DNA from: Nocardioides deserti
GTDB taxonomy: Bacteria; Actinomycetota; Actinomycetes; Propionibacteriales; Nocardioidaceae
Length of the DNA: 64,000 bases
NCBI RefSeq assembly: GCF_014266025.1
Contig: NZ_JACMYC010000001.1
Location: 640,537 to 704,536, forward strand
Direction: 5' to 3'
Shown here: positions 33,388 through 43,711 of the stretch, piece after piece
Layout: every line of letters starts with the position of its first letter
Numbering within the stretch: the first letter of the stretch is position 1
Notes under the pieces: generated by a model
Databases searched by the model: none
Seen by the model: only the letters and a program-made list of their open reading frames with translations
Told to the model about the DNA's origin: nothing
Position numbers and translations under genes: made by a program

Positions 33388-33738
33388 TCAGCCGCGCCGG
33401 CGGCGCCGGGCGGCGGCGGTGCCCTCGAACTGGGCAGCGCTGCGCCGCAGGAGCCGCTCGGCGACGGCGGGTTCCCGGTCGTACGCCGCCAGCAGGGCGC
33501 GCGCGCCGGCGGCGAGCGCGCCGTCAGGCACACTCGGCGACTCGGCGGCCAGCAACGCGGACTGCATCGCGTTGCGCACGGCCTCCTTGCCGACCCGCAC
33601 CACCAGGTCCGCCGGGTCCGCCGGGTCACCAGCACGCGCCTCACCAGCGGCCGCGCGCAGCCGCAGCTCCCCCGCGCGGGCGTCGTAGGACAACCGGCCA
33701 CCGGTCGCGTGCCGGAGCTGGGCGTCGAGGTCCTCCAC
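33388..33738 (-). CDS. Hypothetical protein with arginine-rich C-terminus
   Basis: A 116-residue protein of unknown function. It begins VEDLDAQLRHATGGRLSYDA, has a short beta-like stretch (GRLSYDARAGELRLR), then helices rich in alanine (VRNAMQSALLAAESP, ARALLAAYDREPAVAERLL) and ends in ARRRRRG, perhaps for nucleic-acid contact. GTG 33738 is chosen because GGGAGG sits at the right distance. It is divergent from the sulfite-oxidase-like gene. No recognisable family. Confidence 0.55.
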   Translation of the reverse strand: MEDLDAQLRHATGGRLSYDARAGELRLRAAAGEARAGDPADPADLVVRVGKEAVRNAMQSALLAAESPSVPDGALAAGARALLAAYDREPAVAERLLRRSAAQFEGTAAARRRRRG

Positions 33739-33865
33739 TGCACCTCCCGAGACGAGCGGGGACGACCCTGCGGAGGTGACCGTAGGCCATCGACGGCCAA
33801 CACAGGTGCACCGGGCGTTCCCTAGACTCGCAGGTGAGCTGCCGATCGACCCCAGGAGGACCTCC

Positions 33866-34477
33866 GTGCCCGTGACCCGAGGCTTCTTCCGCAAGCGCGC
33901 GCAGGGCCCGGAGGGGCGGATCCCGCCGGGTCAGTACGACACCGGTAGCGGCTGGCCGGTGCTCACTGCCGAGGCGACGCCGCGGATCGACCCGGCCGAC
34001 TGGTCGATCACCGTCGACGGTCTCGTCGAGGAGCCGACCACGTGGACGTGGGACGAGGCGCACCGGCTGCCGTCGGCGACGTACTCCGGCGACATCCACT
34101 GCGTGACGACCTGGACCAAGCTGGACATGGTCTTCCGCGGGATCAGCGTCGACGACCTGCTGGCGGCGGCGCGGCCGCGACCGGAGGCGCGGTTCGTGCT
34201 GGCGCACTCAAGCACCGGCTACACGACCAACCTGCCGCTCGAGGACGTCACCGGCGGCAAGGCGTGGGTGGTGTGGGAGGCCGAGGGCAAGCCGCTGACG
34301 CCCGAGCACGGCGGCCCGGCCCGGCTGCTGGTCCCCCACCTCTACTTCTGGAAGTCGGCCAAGTGGGTCTCGCGGCTGGAGCTGCTCGCGGAGGACCAGC
34401 AGGGCTTCTGGGAGCGCAACGGCTACCACGACCGCGGCGACCCGTGGCGCGAGCAGCGCTACCAGGGCGACGCGTGA
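33866..34477 (+). CDS. Sulfite oxidase-like molybdopterin oxidoreductase
   Basis: A 203-residue protein of the sulfite-oxidase molybdenum domain family, shorter than plant or animal sulfite oxidases and like the compact YedY/MsrP relatives. C79 in YSGDIHCVTTWTKLDMVFRG is the expected molybdenum-ligating cysteine. Other family parts are AHSSTGYTTNLPLEDV and HLYFWKSAKWVSRLELL. No Tat signal is visible, so it is probably cytoplasmic. GTG 33866 follows CAGGAGGACC. The GTGA overlap with the ferredoxin reductase gene says the reductase is its electron partner. The substrate is unknown. Confidence 0.88.
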   Translation: MPVTRGFFRKRAQGPEGRIPPGQYDTGSGWPVLTAEATPRIDPADWSITVDGLVEEPTTWTWDEAHRLPSATYSGDIHCVTTWTKLDMVFRGISVDDLLAAARPRPEARFVLAHSSTGYTTNLPLEDVTGGKAWVVWEAEGKPLTPEHGGPARLLVPHLYFWKSAKWVSRLELLAEDQQGFWERNGYHDRGDPWREQRYQGDA

Positions 34478-35196
34478 GCGCGGACCGGTCCATCGACGAC
34501 GTCGTCCCGCGCGAGACGACCTGGACCACCGGCACGATCATCACCAAGGAGCAGCCGACGCCCGACCAGGTGCGGCTGCGGCTCCACGTCGACGACCGGC
34601 AGCATCACGACCCCGGGCAGCACTACGTCGTGCGGCTGCGCGCGCCCGACGACTACACCGCGCAACGCTCCTACTCGGTCGCCTCGGACGACGACGACCC
34701 GCTGGTCGAGCTGCTGGTCGAGCGCTTCCCCGACGGCGAGGTCTCCGGGCACCTGGCCGACGTCGCCGAGGTCGGCGACGTGCTGGAGGTGCGCGGGCCG
34801 ATCGGCCGCTGGTTCCGCTGGGACACCCGCACCCCGGCGGTCTGCCTGGTCGGCGGCACCGGCGTCGTGCCGGCGGTCTCGATGCTCCGCACCGCGCGCC
34901 GGCTCGGCCGTCGCGACCTGCTCCGGGTCGCCGCGGTGGGCCGCTCCCCCGAGCACCTGCCGTACGCCGCCGAGCTGGCGCGCGCCGGAGCGCTGGTCGC
35001 CTACACCCGTCACGACGACGGCGACCGTGCCCGCGGCGTGGCGACGGTGGACGAGCTGGCGCCGCTGGCGGCGGCCGCGGAGGTGGCCTTCGTCTGCGGG
35101 TCGCCACGCTTCGTCGCGCTCGCCACTCCCCTGCTGATCGAGGCCGGCGTCGACCCGACGACGATCCGCGTGGAGCAGTTCGGCGCGACTGGCTGA
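34474..35196 (+). CDS. FAD-binding ferredoxin-reductase-type oxidoreductase
   Basis: A 240-residue flavoprotein of the ferredoxin-NADP reductase fold. The FAD motif is AQRSYSVASDDDD (RxYS), and the NAD(P) part has CLVGGTGVVPAVSMLRTARR and FVCGSPRFVALATPLLIEAG. No iron-sulfur domain is fused. Overlap with the sulfite-oxidase-like gene suggests it passes electrons between NAD(P)H and that molybdoenzyme; direct transfer has not been shown for this pair as far as I can tell from sequence. It starts at GTG 34474. Confidence 0.88.
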   Translation: MSADRSIDDVVPRETTWTTGTIITKEQPTPDQVRLRLHVDDRQHHDPGQHYVVRLRAPDDYTAQRSYSVASDDDDPLVELLVERFPDGEVSGHLADVAEVGDVLEVRGPIGRWFRWDTRTPAVCLVGGTGVVPAVSMLRTARRLGRRDLLRVAAVGRSPEHLPYAAELARAGALVAYTRHDDGDRARGVATVDELAPLAAAAEVAFVCGSPRFVALATPLLIEAGVDPTTIRVEQFGATG

Positions 35197-35275
35197 GGCC
35201 GAAGCGCCCATCCCCGTTCACGGAAGCCTCCCGCCGGGCAAGGGACCACCGACCGACACTCGACGGAAGGTGAGC

Positions 35276-37537
<2,262 letters not shown>

Positions 37538-37551
37538 GCCGCACCGTCCGC

Positions 37552-37619
37552 GTGCAGGGGTCACCGGTTCACCGGTGACCCCTGCACATCCCGGGGCAGA
37601 TTCGCCCCGGTATGTGCAG
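37552..37619. repeat. Two overlapping, mutually exclusive hairpins between katE and an MFS gene
   Basis: GTGCAGGGGTCACCGGT (37552-37568) is exactly complementary to ACCGGTGACCCCTGCAC (37571-37587). The end of that arm is also the start of a second hairpin: CTGCACAT (37582-37589) pairs with ATGTGCAG (37612-37619), with an inner stem CCGGGGC (37591-37597) and GCCCCGG (37604-37610). Both cannot form at once. The simplest role is katE termination; an attenuator for the MFS gene 100 bp further on is possible. Confidence 0.65.
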
Positions 37620-37725
37620 GACTCCCCGGAGAAGTGGTGTGCGGCCGGGATCACATCACGAGTAGTTGGTTGTCGAAGGCAATCATCTTTACGGTAGGCA
37701 CCTCACCGACCGAAGAGGAACACCT

Positions 37726-39168
37726 GTGCCGAGCCCCACCCGGACGCCGAACCCGCGTCTCGCGATCGCCGTCCTCTGCGCCGGCGGCCTGACCGCCGCG
37801 CTGACCCAGACGCTGGTCATCCCGATCCAGAGCGACCTGCCGCGCCTGCTCGACACCTCGGCCGCGAACGCCGCCTGGGTCGTCACGGTCACCCTGCTCG
37901 CCGGTGCCGTGGCGATGCCGATCGCCGGCCGGCTCGCGGACCTCTTCGGCAAGAAGCGGGTCATGGTCGCCAGCGCGGCCCTCCTCGTGGTCGGCTCGGC
38001 ACTCGTCGCGCTCTCCTCGACCCTCGTCCCCGTCCTCGCCGGCCGGGCGCTGCAGGGCCTGGCCATGGGCTTCATCCCGGTCGCCATCTCGCTGATCCGC
38101 CAGATCGTGCCGCCCCAGATGGCCGGCAGCGCGGTGGCAGCGATGAGCGCGACGCTCGGCGTCGGCGGCGCGATCGGGCTGCCGTTGTCCGCCTGGATCG
38201 TCGAGGTCGGCGACTGGCACGCGCTCTTCTGGGTCTCCACCGTGCTCGCCGCGCTCATCACCGTGCTCACCGCCCTGGCGATCCCGCACATCCACGACGG
38301 GGCGCCCGGCCGGTTCGACTGGGTCGGCGCGATCGGCCTCGCCGTCGGTCTCGTGTCGCTCCTCGTGGGCGTCTCCAAGGCGACCACCTGGGGCTGGGGC
38401 GACGCCCGCACCCTCGGCGCGATGGTCGCCGGCGTCGTCGTCCTCCTCGTCTGGGGCGCCTTCGAGATGCGCCAGGCCGAGCCGCTGGTCGACCTGCGCG
38501 CGACCGCCAAGCTGCCGGTGCTCATGACCAACGTCGCCGCGGTCGCGATCGGCTTCGGCATGATGGCGCAGGCGATCGTCGTCCCCCAGCTGCTCCAGCT
38601 GCCCGAGGCCACCGGCTACGGCCTGGGCCAGTCGGTCCTCGCCGCCGGCCTGTGGATGGCCCCCGGCGGCCTGGTGATGATGCTGTTCGCGCCGGTCTCC
38701 GGCCGGCTCATCGCCACCATCGGCGCCCGGATCACGCTGATGATCGGCGCCGCCGTGCTCGGTGCCGGCTACCTGGTGGCGTACGTCCTCATGGATGCCC
38801 CCTGGCAGCTCCTGCTCGTCTCCTGCATCCTCTCCGCCGGCGTCGGGATCGGGTACGCCGCGATGCCGACCCTCATCCTCGACGCGGTGCCGCCGCGCGA
38901 GGCCGGCGCAGCGGTCGGCCTGAACGCGCTCATGCGCTCGGTCGGCACCACCGTCGCGGCCGCCGTCATGGGCACCCTGCTGACCAGCAACACGACGCCG
39001 ATGGGCCGGGGCTTCGAGATCCCGACCGAGGACGCGTTCCGGCTGTGCTTCCTCGTCGGCGCGGTCGCCGCGTTCGTCGGGGTCGCCATCGCGGCGACGA
39101 TCCCGCGGCGCAAGGTCGACGACACCGTCGTCGAGCATCCGGAGGCTGCCGGGGTCGCCGCCGGCTGA
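37726..39168 (+). CDS. MFS transporter, DHA2/EmrB-like drug exporter
   Basis: A 480-residue major-facilitator protein with about 14 hydrophobic segments. The loop motif GRLADLFGKKRVMVASAALL and the segment ALTQTLVIPIQSDLPRLL match DHA2 drug-proton antiporters, as do ATLGVGGAIGLPLSAWI (motif C-like) and the wide central loop. It probably exports a toxic compound. GTG 37726 is used, with AGAGGA upstream. It is convergent with the sortase gene. Its leader carries the hairpin pair described at 37552-37619. Confidence 0.88.
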   Translation: MPSPTRTPNPRLAIAVLCAGGLTAALTQTLVIPIQSDLPRLLDTSAANAAWVVTVTLLAGAVAMPIAGRLADLFGKKRVMVASAALLVVGSALVALSSTLVPVLAGRALQGLAMGFIPVAISLIRQIVPPQMAGSAVAAMSATLGVGGAIGLPLSAWIVEVGDWHALFWVSTVLAALITVLTALAIPHIHDGAPGRFDWVGAIGLAVGLVSLLVGVSKATTWGWGDARTLGAMVAGVVVLLVWGAFEMRQAEPLVDLRATAKLPVLMTNVAAVAIGFGMMAQAIVVPQLLQLPEATGYGLGQSVLAAGLWMAPGGLVMMLFAPVSGRLIATIGARITLMIGAAVLGAGYLVAYVLMDAPWQLLLVSCILSAGVGIGYAAMPTLILDAVPPREAGAAVGLNALMRSVGTTVAAAVMGTLLTSNTTPMGRGFEIPTEDAFRLCFLVGAVAAFVGVAIAATIPRRKVDDTVVEHPEAAGVAAG

Positions 39169-39193
39169 CGGCCACCCGCCGCGCGGGGCGGGA

Positions 39194-39952
39194 TCAGCCG
39201 CGGGCGGCCCGGCCCAGCGGTCGGCTGCGGACGAGCACGCCGATCTTGTCGATGCGGTGCTCGGGGTTGCCGAACCGGTCCGACCAGTAGTTGCCGACGG
39301 CGTGGTCCTCGGGGGTCGCGCACGTGGACAGCGTGATCATCGGCCACGTGGGCCGCTCCCCGGGCCGTCCCGGCACGGCGGCCCGTTGCGCCCGCAGCGA
39401 CGCGGCCGAGCGGAACGACGTCTCCCGGGTCGCGGTGACCCGGTAGGTGTAGCGGACCCCGCCCGCCTCGACGTGCACCACGTCCCCGCGCCGGAGCTCG
39501 GGCAGCCGCTCGAAGGCGCGGGTCGACGAGAGCCGGTGCGCGGTGACCTGGTAGTTCCCGATCCCGCCGGGGCCGATGCCGCCGCGCGGCCCGTGCGGGC
39601 TGGCCGCGTCACCCCTGTCCTGGATCGCCGTGCCCGGGGCGTCGTCGGTCCACCCGCGGTAGGGCACGACCTCGAGGCCGGCGAGCCCGATCGCGGGCAC
39701 CGCGAGGGTCGCCGCACGTGGCCGGCCGTCGCTCGCGACGTACGGATCCGGCGTCGTGGTCGCTGTCGGGGTCGGCGTCGGGGTCGGCGTCGGGCTGGTC
39801 GACCGGCTCGACGCCGCCGACGGCGAGGGGGTGGACGTCGATCCCAGGGCCTCGGAGCCCGCCGACGCGCCGTCGGAGCACCCCGTCAGGGCACCCGCAC
39901 CGAGGACGATCGCGCCGACGAGGGCGGGGCCGGTCCGGCGGGTGAGGGCCAT
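39194..39952 (-). CDS. Sortase with a lipoprotein signal peptide
   Basis: A 252-residue sortase-fold transpeptidase. The N-terminus ends in a lipobox GALTGC (C25), so it is tethered by lipid rather than by a membrane helix. A serine/threonine/proline linker (residues 33-70, mostly TPTPTP) follows, then the sortase domain with H139 in YQVTAHRLSS, C211 in ITLSTCATPED and an arginine in DRFGNPEHR. The TLSTC motif suggests class E or a relative. No sortase substrate or LPXTG-type gene is adjacent. ATG 39952; divergent from a small plus-strand gene. Confidence 0.85.
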   Translation of the reverse strand: MALTRRTGPALVGAIVLGAGALTGCSDGASAGSEALGSTSTPSPSAASSRSTSPTPTPTPTPTATTTPDPYVASDGRPRAATLAVPAIGLAGLEVVPYRGWTDDAPGTAIQDRGDAASPHGPRGGIGPGGIGNYQVTAHRLSSTRAFERLPELRRGDVVHVEAGGVRYTYRVTATRETSFRSAASLRAQRAAVPGRPGERPTWPMITLSTCATPEDHAVGNYWSDRFGNPEHRIDKIGVLVRSRPLGRAARG

Positions 39953-39997
39953 GGAACGAGCGTAGGTGGGCGGCGGGCAGGTGGGTACAGGTCGCGC

Positions 39998-40219
39998 ATG
40001 ACCGAGCAGAACGCCAACGAGAAGAACGAAGCCGTCCAGATCATCGTCGACCGGGTCTCCTCCTGGCAGGACGGCGCGACCGAGGGCACCGTCGCCGAGG
40101 AGCTGCGCAAGGGCGCCGACGAGGTCGGCATCGAGCTCAGCGACGACGAGATCGCCAAGCTCGCCGACGCCATCGAGTCCCGCCACGGGGTGGTCGACGC
40201 GAAGAGCGTCCTGTCTTGA
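39998..40219 (+). CDS. Hypothetical 73-residue acidic protein
   Basis: The product starts MTEQNANEKNEAVQIIVDRV and continues with SSWQDGATEGTVAEELRKGA, then DEVGIELSDDEIAKLADAIE. It is acidic, probably three or four helices, with no membrane segment. Unknown function. The ATG at 39998 fits the direction and the downstream gene starts by TTGA overlap with its stop, so the two are co-translated. No paralogue is in the window. Confidence 0.65.
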   Translation: MTEQNANEKNEAVQIIVDRVSSWQDGATEGTVAEELRKGADEVGIELSDDEIAKLADAIESRHGVVDAKSVLS

Positions 40220-40665
40220 CCAGCGGCCCCGACGAGCGGCACACCCGGCCGGACGGCGTCACCGACGCCACCGTCGAGGCGCTCGGGAAGCTGTCGGAGG
40301 CGCTCGAGGCGGTCGAGGCGGCTCGGGGGTTCCTCTACAACTTCCACCGGATGAGCGGCACCGCCGACCTCACCGCCGGCGACGCCGTCGACCTGCTGCA
40401 GAAGGCGGGGCACACCGAGCTCGCCGAGAAGGTCCGCACCGAGATCATCGGTCGCAACGTGATCGAGGGGCGCTGGACGTTCCAGATCGTCGAGGCGTAC
40501 GACGACACCTACTACGCGGCGTTCAAGGACGTCGAGCGGGAGGCCCGCGAGGCGCTCGTCGGCGGCCGCCGCCACCTGTACGAGGCCGAGATGAAGGAGG
40601 AGCGCCGTACCCACGGCGCGACCCACCACGAGGCCACGCCCGCCGAGACCCCTCCCGACAAGTGA
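40216..40665 (+). CDS. Hypothetical protein, 149 residues
   Basis: Unknown family. It begins TSGPDERHTRPDGVTDATVE after a TTG start that overlaps the preceding stop (TTGA), then EALGKLSEALEAVEAARGFL and a helix with LYNFHRMSGTADLTAGDAVD. The C-terminal part is charged and may be coiled. The stop overlaps the aldo/keto reductase start (GTGA). It lies in a four-gene coupled string whose common role is unclear. Confidence 0.65.
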   Translation: MTSGPDERHTRPDGVTDATVEALGKLSEALEAVEAARGFLYNFHRMSGTADLTAGDAVDLLQKAGHTELAEKVRTEIIGRNVIEGRWTFQIVEAYDDTYYAAFKDVEREAREALVGGRRHLYEAEMKEERRTHGATHHEATPAETPPDK

Positions 40666-41501
40666 GCGGCCTCCCGGTGCACACGCTGAACGACGGCACG
40701 ACGCTGCCGGCGATCGGCTTCGGCACCTACCCGCTGAAGGGCGAGGAGTGCGTCACCGCCGTGCAGTCGGCGATCGAGGCCGGCTACCGCCTGATCGACA
40801 CGGCGGTGAACTACGGCAACGAGGGCGAGGTCGGCGAGGCGATCCGCCGCTCGGGCGTGCCCCGCGAGGAGCTGGTGGTGACCAGCAAGCTGCCGGGGCG
40901 GGCGCACGCGTACGACGACGCGGTCGCCAGCGTGCGCGGGTCGCTCGACGCGCTCGGGCTGGACCGGATCGACCTGCACCTCATCCACTGGCCGAACCCG
41001 CGCGTGGGCAGGTACGTCGACGCCTACCGCGCGTTGGTCGACCTGCGGGCCGAGGGGCTCGTCCGCACCGTCGGGGTCTCCAACTTCACCGAGGAGCACC
41101 TGCTCCGCGTCATCGACGCCACGGGCGTTACCCCGGCGGTCAACCAGGTCGAGCTGCACCCGTACTTCCCGCAGGTCGGGATGCGCGCGGTGCACGAGCG
41201 GCTCGGGATCCGCACCGAGTCGTGGAGCCCGCTCGGCAAGCGGCAGGCGCCGTTCGACGAGCCCCCGGTCGCGGAGGCGGCCGAGCGGCACGGCGTGACG
41301 CCGGGGCAGGTGATCCTGCGCTGGCAGCTCCAGCTCGGGAACGTGCCGGTCCCGAAGTCGGCGACGCCCGAGCGGCAGCGGCAGAACCTCGACGTCCTGG
41401 ACTTCGAGCTCGCCGACGACGAGGTCGCAGCGATCACGGCGCTCGGCCGACCCGACGGGCGGCTCTTCGACGGCGACCCGGACACGCACGAGGAGATGTG
41501 A
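40662..41501 (+). CDS. Aldo/keto reductase
   Basis: A 279-residue TIM-barrel reductase using NADPH. It has the family tetrad: D50 and Y55 in LIDTAVNYGNEGEVG, K80 in VTSKLPGRAHAYDD, and H113 in LHLIHWPNP. The C-terminal cofactor loop VPVPKSATPERQRQNLDV is as expected. It resembles 2,5-diketo-gluconic acid reductase-like enzymes; the substrate is unknown. It starts at GTG 40662 by overlap with the upstream gene, and the D-threonine aldolase-like gene begins one base after its stop. Confidence 0.92.
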   Translation: MSGLPVHTLNDGTTLPAIGFGTYPLKGEECVTAVQSAIEAGYRLIDTAVNYGNEGEVGEAIRRSGVPREELVVTSKLPGRAHAYDDAVASVRGSLDALGLDRIDLHLIHWPNPRVGRYVDAYRALVDLRAEGLVRTVGVSNFTEEHLLRVIDATGVTPAVNQVELHPYFPQVGMRAVHERLGIRTESWSPLGKRQAPFDEPPVAEAAERHGVTPGQVILRWQLQLGNVPVPKSATPERQRQNLDVLDFELADDEVAAITALGRPDGRLFDGDPDTHEEM

Positions 41502-41502
41502 C

Positions 41503-42558
41503 GTGCCGGCGGCGACCCCCTACCTGTGCGTCGACCTCGACCGGTTGCGGCGCAACGTGCGGGTCGTCGCCGAGCGCGCCGCGGCGCAGCAGGTCGCGCT
41601 CCGACCGCACGTCAAGACGCACAAGAGCCCGGAGATCGCCCGGCTCCAGCTCGTCCACGGGGCCGTCGGCATCACCGTCGCGACCATCGGCGAGGCCGAG
41701 CTGTTCGCCCGACACGGCTGCGAGGACGTCTTCATCGCCTATCCGCTCTGGCTCGACGAGCGCGCGGCGGGCCGGGTCCGCGAGCTGACCGAGAAGGCGC
41801 GCGTCGCCTTCGCCGTCGACTCGGCGGCAGCGGCGGCCAATGCCGGCCGGCTCCTCGGCCGCACGCCGGTCGAGGTCCTGGTCGAGATCGACAGCGGCCA
41901 GCACCGCACGGGAGCCACCCCGGAGGAGGCCGGCGCGGTCGCGACGACCGCGGTCCGCGCCGGGCTCGAGGTGCGCGGGGTGTTCACGTTCCCCGGCCAC
42001 TCCTACGCGCCGGGAGCGGCCGAGTCGGCCGCCCGGGACGAGGCCGCCGCCCTCGCCGCCGCCCGGGCGTCGGTGGAGGCCGCCGGGATCGAGGTGCGGG
42101 TGGTGAGCGGCGGGTCGACCCCGACCTCCGCGCACACCGACACCTCGGTCGTCACCGAGCTGCGGCCGGGTGTCTACGTCTTCGGCGACGCCCAGCAGTG
42201 GGAGCTCGGTACGACGACGCCCGACCGGATCGCGCTGAGCTGCCGGTCGACCGTGATCAGCCACAGCGGCGGCCGGGCCGTGCTCGACGCCGGCAGCAAG
42301 GTGCTCGGTGCCGACCGGGCGGGCTGGTCGACCGGGCACGGCCGGCTGCCGGCGTACCCCGACGCCCGCATCGTGCTCCTCGCCGAGAACCGCGCCGTCG
42401 TCGACATGGCCGGCGCCCCGCTCCCCCGGCTCGGCACCCAGGTCGACGTCGTGCCCAACCACGTCTGCTCCGCGGTCAACCTCGTCGACGACCTGTGGGT
42501 CGAGGAGGCCGGTGCGCTGCGCGCCTGGCCGGTCGCGGCCCGTGGGCTGAACTGCTGA
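41503..42558 (+). CDS. DSD1-family PLP enzyme (D-threonine aldolase / D-serine dehydratase-like)
   Basis: A 351-residue fold-III PLP enzyme related to alanine racemase. The PLP lysine is in LRPHVKTHKSPEIA (residues about 28-41), a phosphate-binding segment is at VVSGGSTPTSAHT, and the metal-binding HxC pair is in VPNHVCSAVNLV near the C-terminus. These are typical of D-threonine aldolases and D-serine dehydratases. It would act on a D-beta-hydroxy amino acid. It starts at GTG 41503 directly behind the reductase and probably belongs to the same operon. Confidence 0.85.
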   Translation: MPAATPYLCVDLDRLRRNVRVVAERAAAQQVALRPHVKTHKSPEIARLQLVHGAVGITVATIGEAELFARHGCEDVFIAYPLWLDERAAGRVRELTEKARVAFAVDSAAAAANAGRLLGRTPVEVLVEIDSGQHRTGATPEEAGAVATTAVRAGLEVRGVFTFPGHSYAPGAAESAARDEAAALAAARASVEAAGIEVRVVSGGSTPTSAHTDTSVVTELRPGVYVFGDAQQWELGTTTPDRIALSCRSTVISHSGGRAVLDAGSKVLGADRAGWSTGHGRLPAYPDARIVLLAENRAVVDMAGAPLPRLGTQVDVVPNHVCSAVNLVDDLWVEEAGALRAWPVAARGLNC

Positions 42559-42581
42559 GCCCGCCGCCTACGATCGGCGCC

Positions 42582-43250
42582 ATGCTCAAGCGCCCCCTCG
42601 CCGTCCTGGCCACGCTCGCCGCCGTCTCGCTGCTCGCCTCCTGCGGCGACGACGAGGGATCCACCGCCTCCGACGCGCCCGAGGGCGACGGTCCGAGCTG
42701 CACCTACCGCGAGGACGGCCAGGAGGCGGCCAAGGAGGTCGACCTCCCGCCCAGCCAGGCGACCGTCAGCGGCACCGTGTCCGGGACGATCGCGACCAAC
42801 ATCGGCGACATCGGCCTGGAGCTCGACGCCGAGGCCGCGCCGTGCACCGTCAACAGCTTCGTGTCGCTCGCGGAGCAGGGCTACTACGACGACACCACCT
42901 GCCACCGGCTCACCACCGCGGCCGCCGGCATCCAGGTCCTGCAGTGCGGCGACCCGACGGCCACCGGCATGGGCGGCCCCGGCTACACCATCGACGACGA
43001 GGTCACCGGCGACGAGACCTACCCCGACGGCACGCTCGCCATGGCGAAGACGGCCGCCCCCGACTCCGGCGGCTCGCAGTTCTTCATCGTGTACGGCGAG
43101 ACCCCGCTGACCCCGGAGTACACCGTCTTCGGCACCGTCGACGAGGCCGGCCTCGAGGCCGTCCAGGAGGTCGCGAAGGCCGGCAACGGCCCCGACGGCG
43201 TCACCCCCGCCGAGGCCGTCGACATCTCCTCCGTCACGATCGCGGACTGA
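42582..43250 (+). CDS. Cyclophilin-type peptidyl-prolyl isomerase lipoprotein
   Basis: A 222-residue secreted isomerase. The lipobox LLASC places the lipidated cysteine at residue 21. A charged linker precedes the cyclophilin domain, with TIATNIGDIGLELDAEAAPC, YYDDTTCHRLTTAAAGIQVL (the active-site arginine follows FHR-like HRL), GGPGYTIDDEV and SQFFIVYGETPL. It helps fold proteins outside the membrane. ATG 42582. Its 3' end overlaps the end of the convergent membrane-protein gene by 17 bp. Confidence 0.9.
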   Translation: MLKRPLAVLATLAAVSLLASCGDDEGSTASDAPEGDGPSCTYREDGQEAAKEVDLPPSQATVSGTVSGTIATNIGDIGLELDAEAAPCTVNSFVSLAEQGYYDDTTCHRLTTAAAGIQVLQCGDPTATGMGGPGYTIDDEVTGDETYPDGTLAMAKTAAPDSGGSQFFIVYGETPLTPEYTVFGTVDEAGLEAVQEVAKAGNGPDGVTPAEAVDISSVTIAD

Positions 43251-43644
43251 CCCGCCGCCTCCGCGCCAGGAGGACCTGCGCGAGCGTGCCCGCCAGGGCG
43301 AGCACCGCGATGCCGCCGACCGCGAGCACGGCGCGGTTCGGGCTCCCCCACGGCCACGACCCGCGAAGGACGGCTCCGGTGCCCGCCGGGGCGATGCCCA
43401 CGAGCGCGACCGCCCAGAAGACCGGGCTCACGACCAACAGCGGCTCGCGTCCCGTCCCTGCCTGTCGGCGCTCGACGCGCTGCAGGAGCGCGGCGCAGGC
43501 CGCCGGCACCGCGACCACGGTCACGCCCCAGACCACCCACCGTCCTGCGGCGTACGACGGAAGGTCGCCGAACATCGCGTCGACGACGACCGACCAGGCG
43601 CACGCCACGACGTACAGCGGGAAGAACACCGTCCACCACTTCAT
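43234..43644 (-). CDS. Hypothetical membrane protein, 136 residues
   Basis: A small integral membrane protein with four hydrophobic segments: WWTVFFPLYVVACAWSVVV, WVVWGVTVVAVPAACAALL, LVVSPVFWAVALVGIAP and AVLAVGGIAVLALAGTLAQV. A basic cytoplasmic end (ARRRRVSPRS) follows. No family was recognised. It overlaps the isomerase gene tail-to-tail by 17 bp and shares no operon. The ATG at 43644 starts directly in the first helix. Confidence 0.7.
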   Translation of the reverse strand: MKWWTVFFPLYVVACAWSVVVDAMFGDLPSYAAGRWVVWGVTVVAVPAACAALLQRVERRQAGTGREPLLVVSPVFWAVALVGIAPAGTGAVLRGSWPWGSPNRAVLAVGGIAVLALAGTLAQVLLARRRRVSPRS

Positions 43645-43711
43645 GCGACGGCTCTTACCCGGCGAGTCGTAGGCGAACCCCCTCGTCGCAGGCCGGCCGG
43701 CGACGTGCGGG

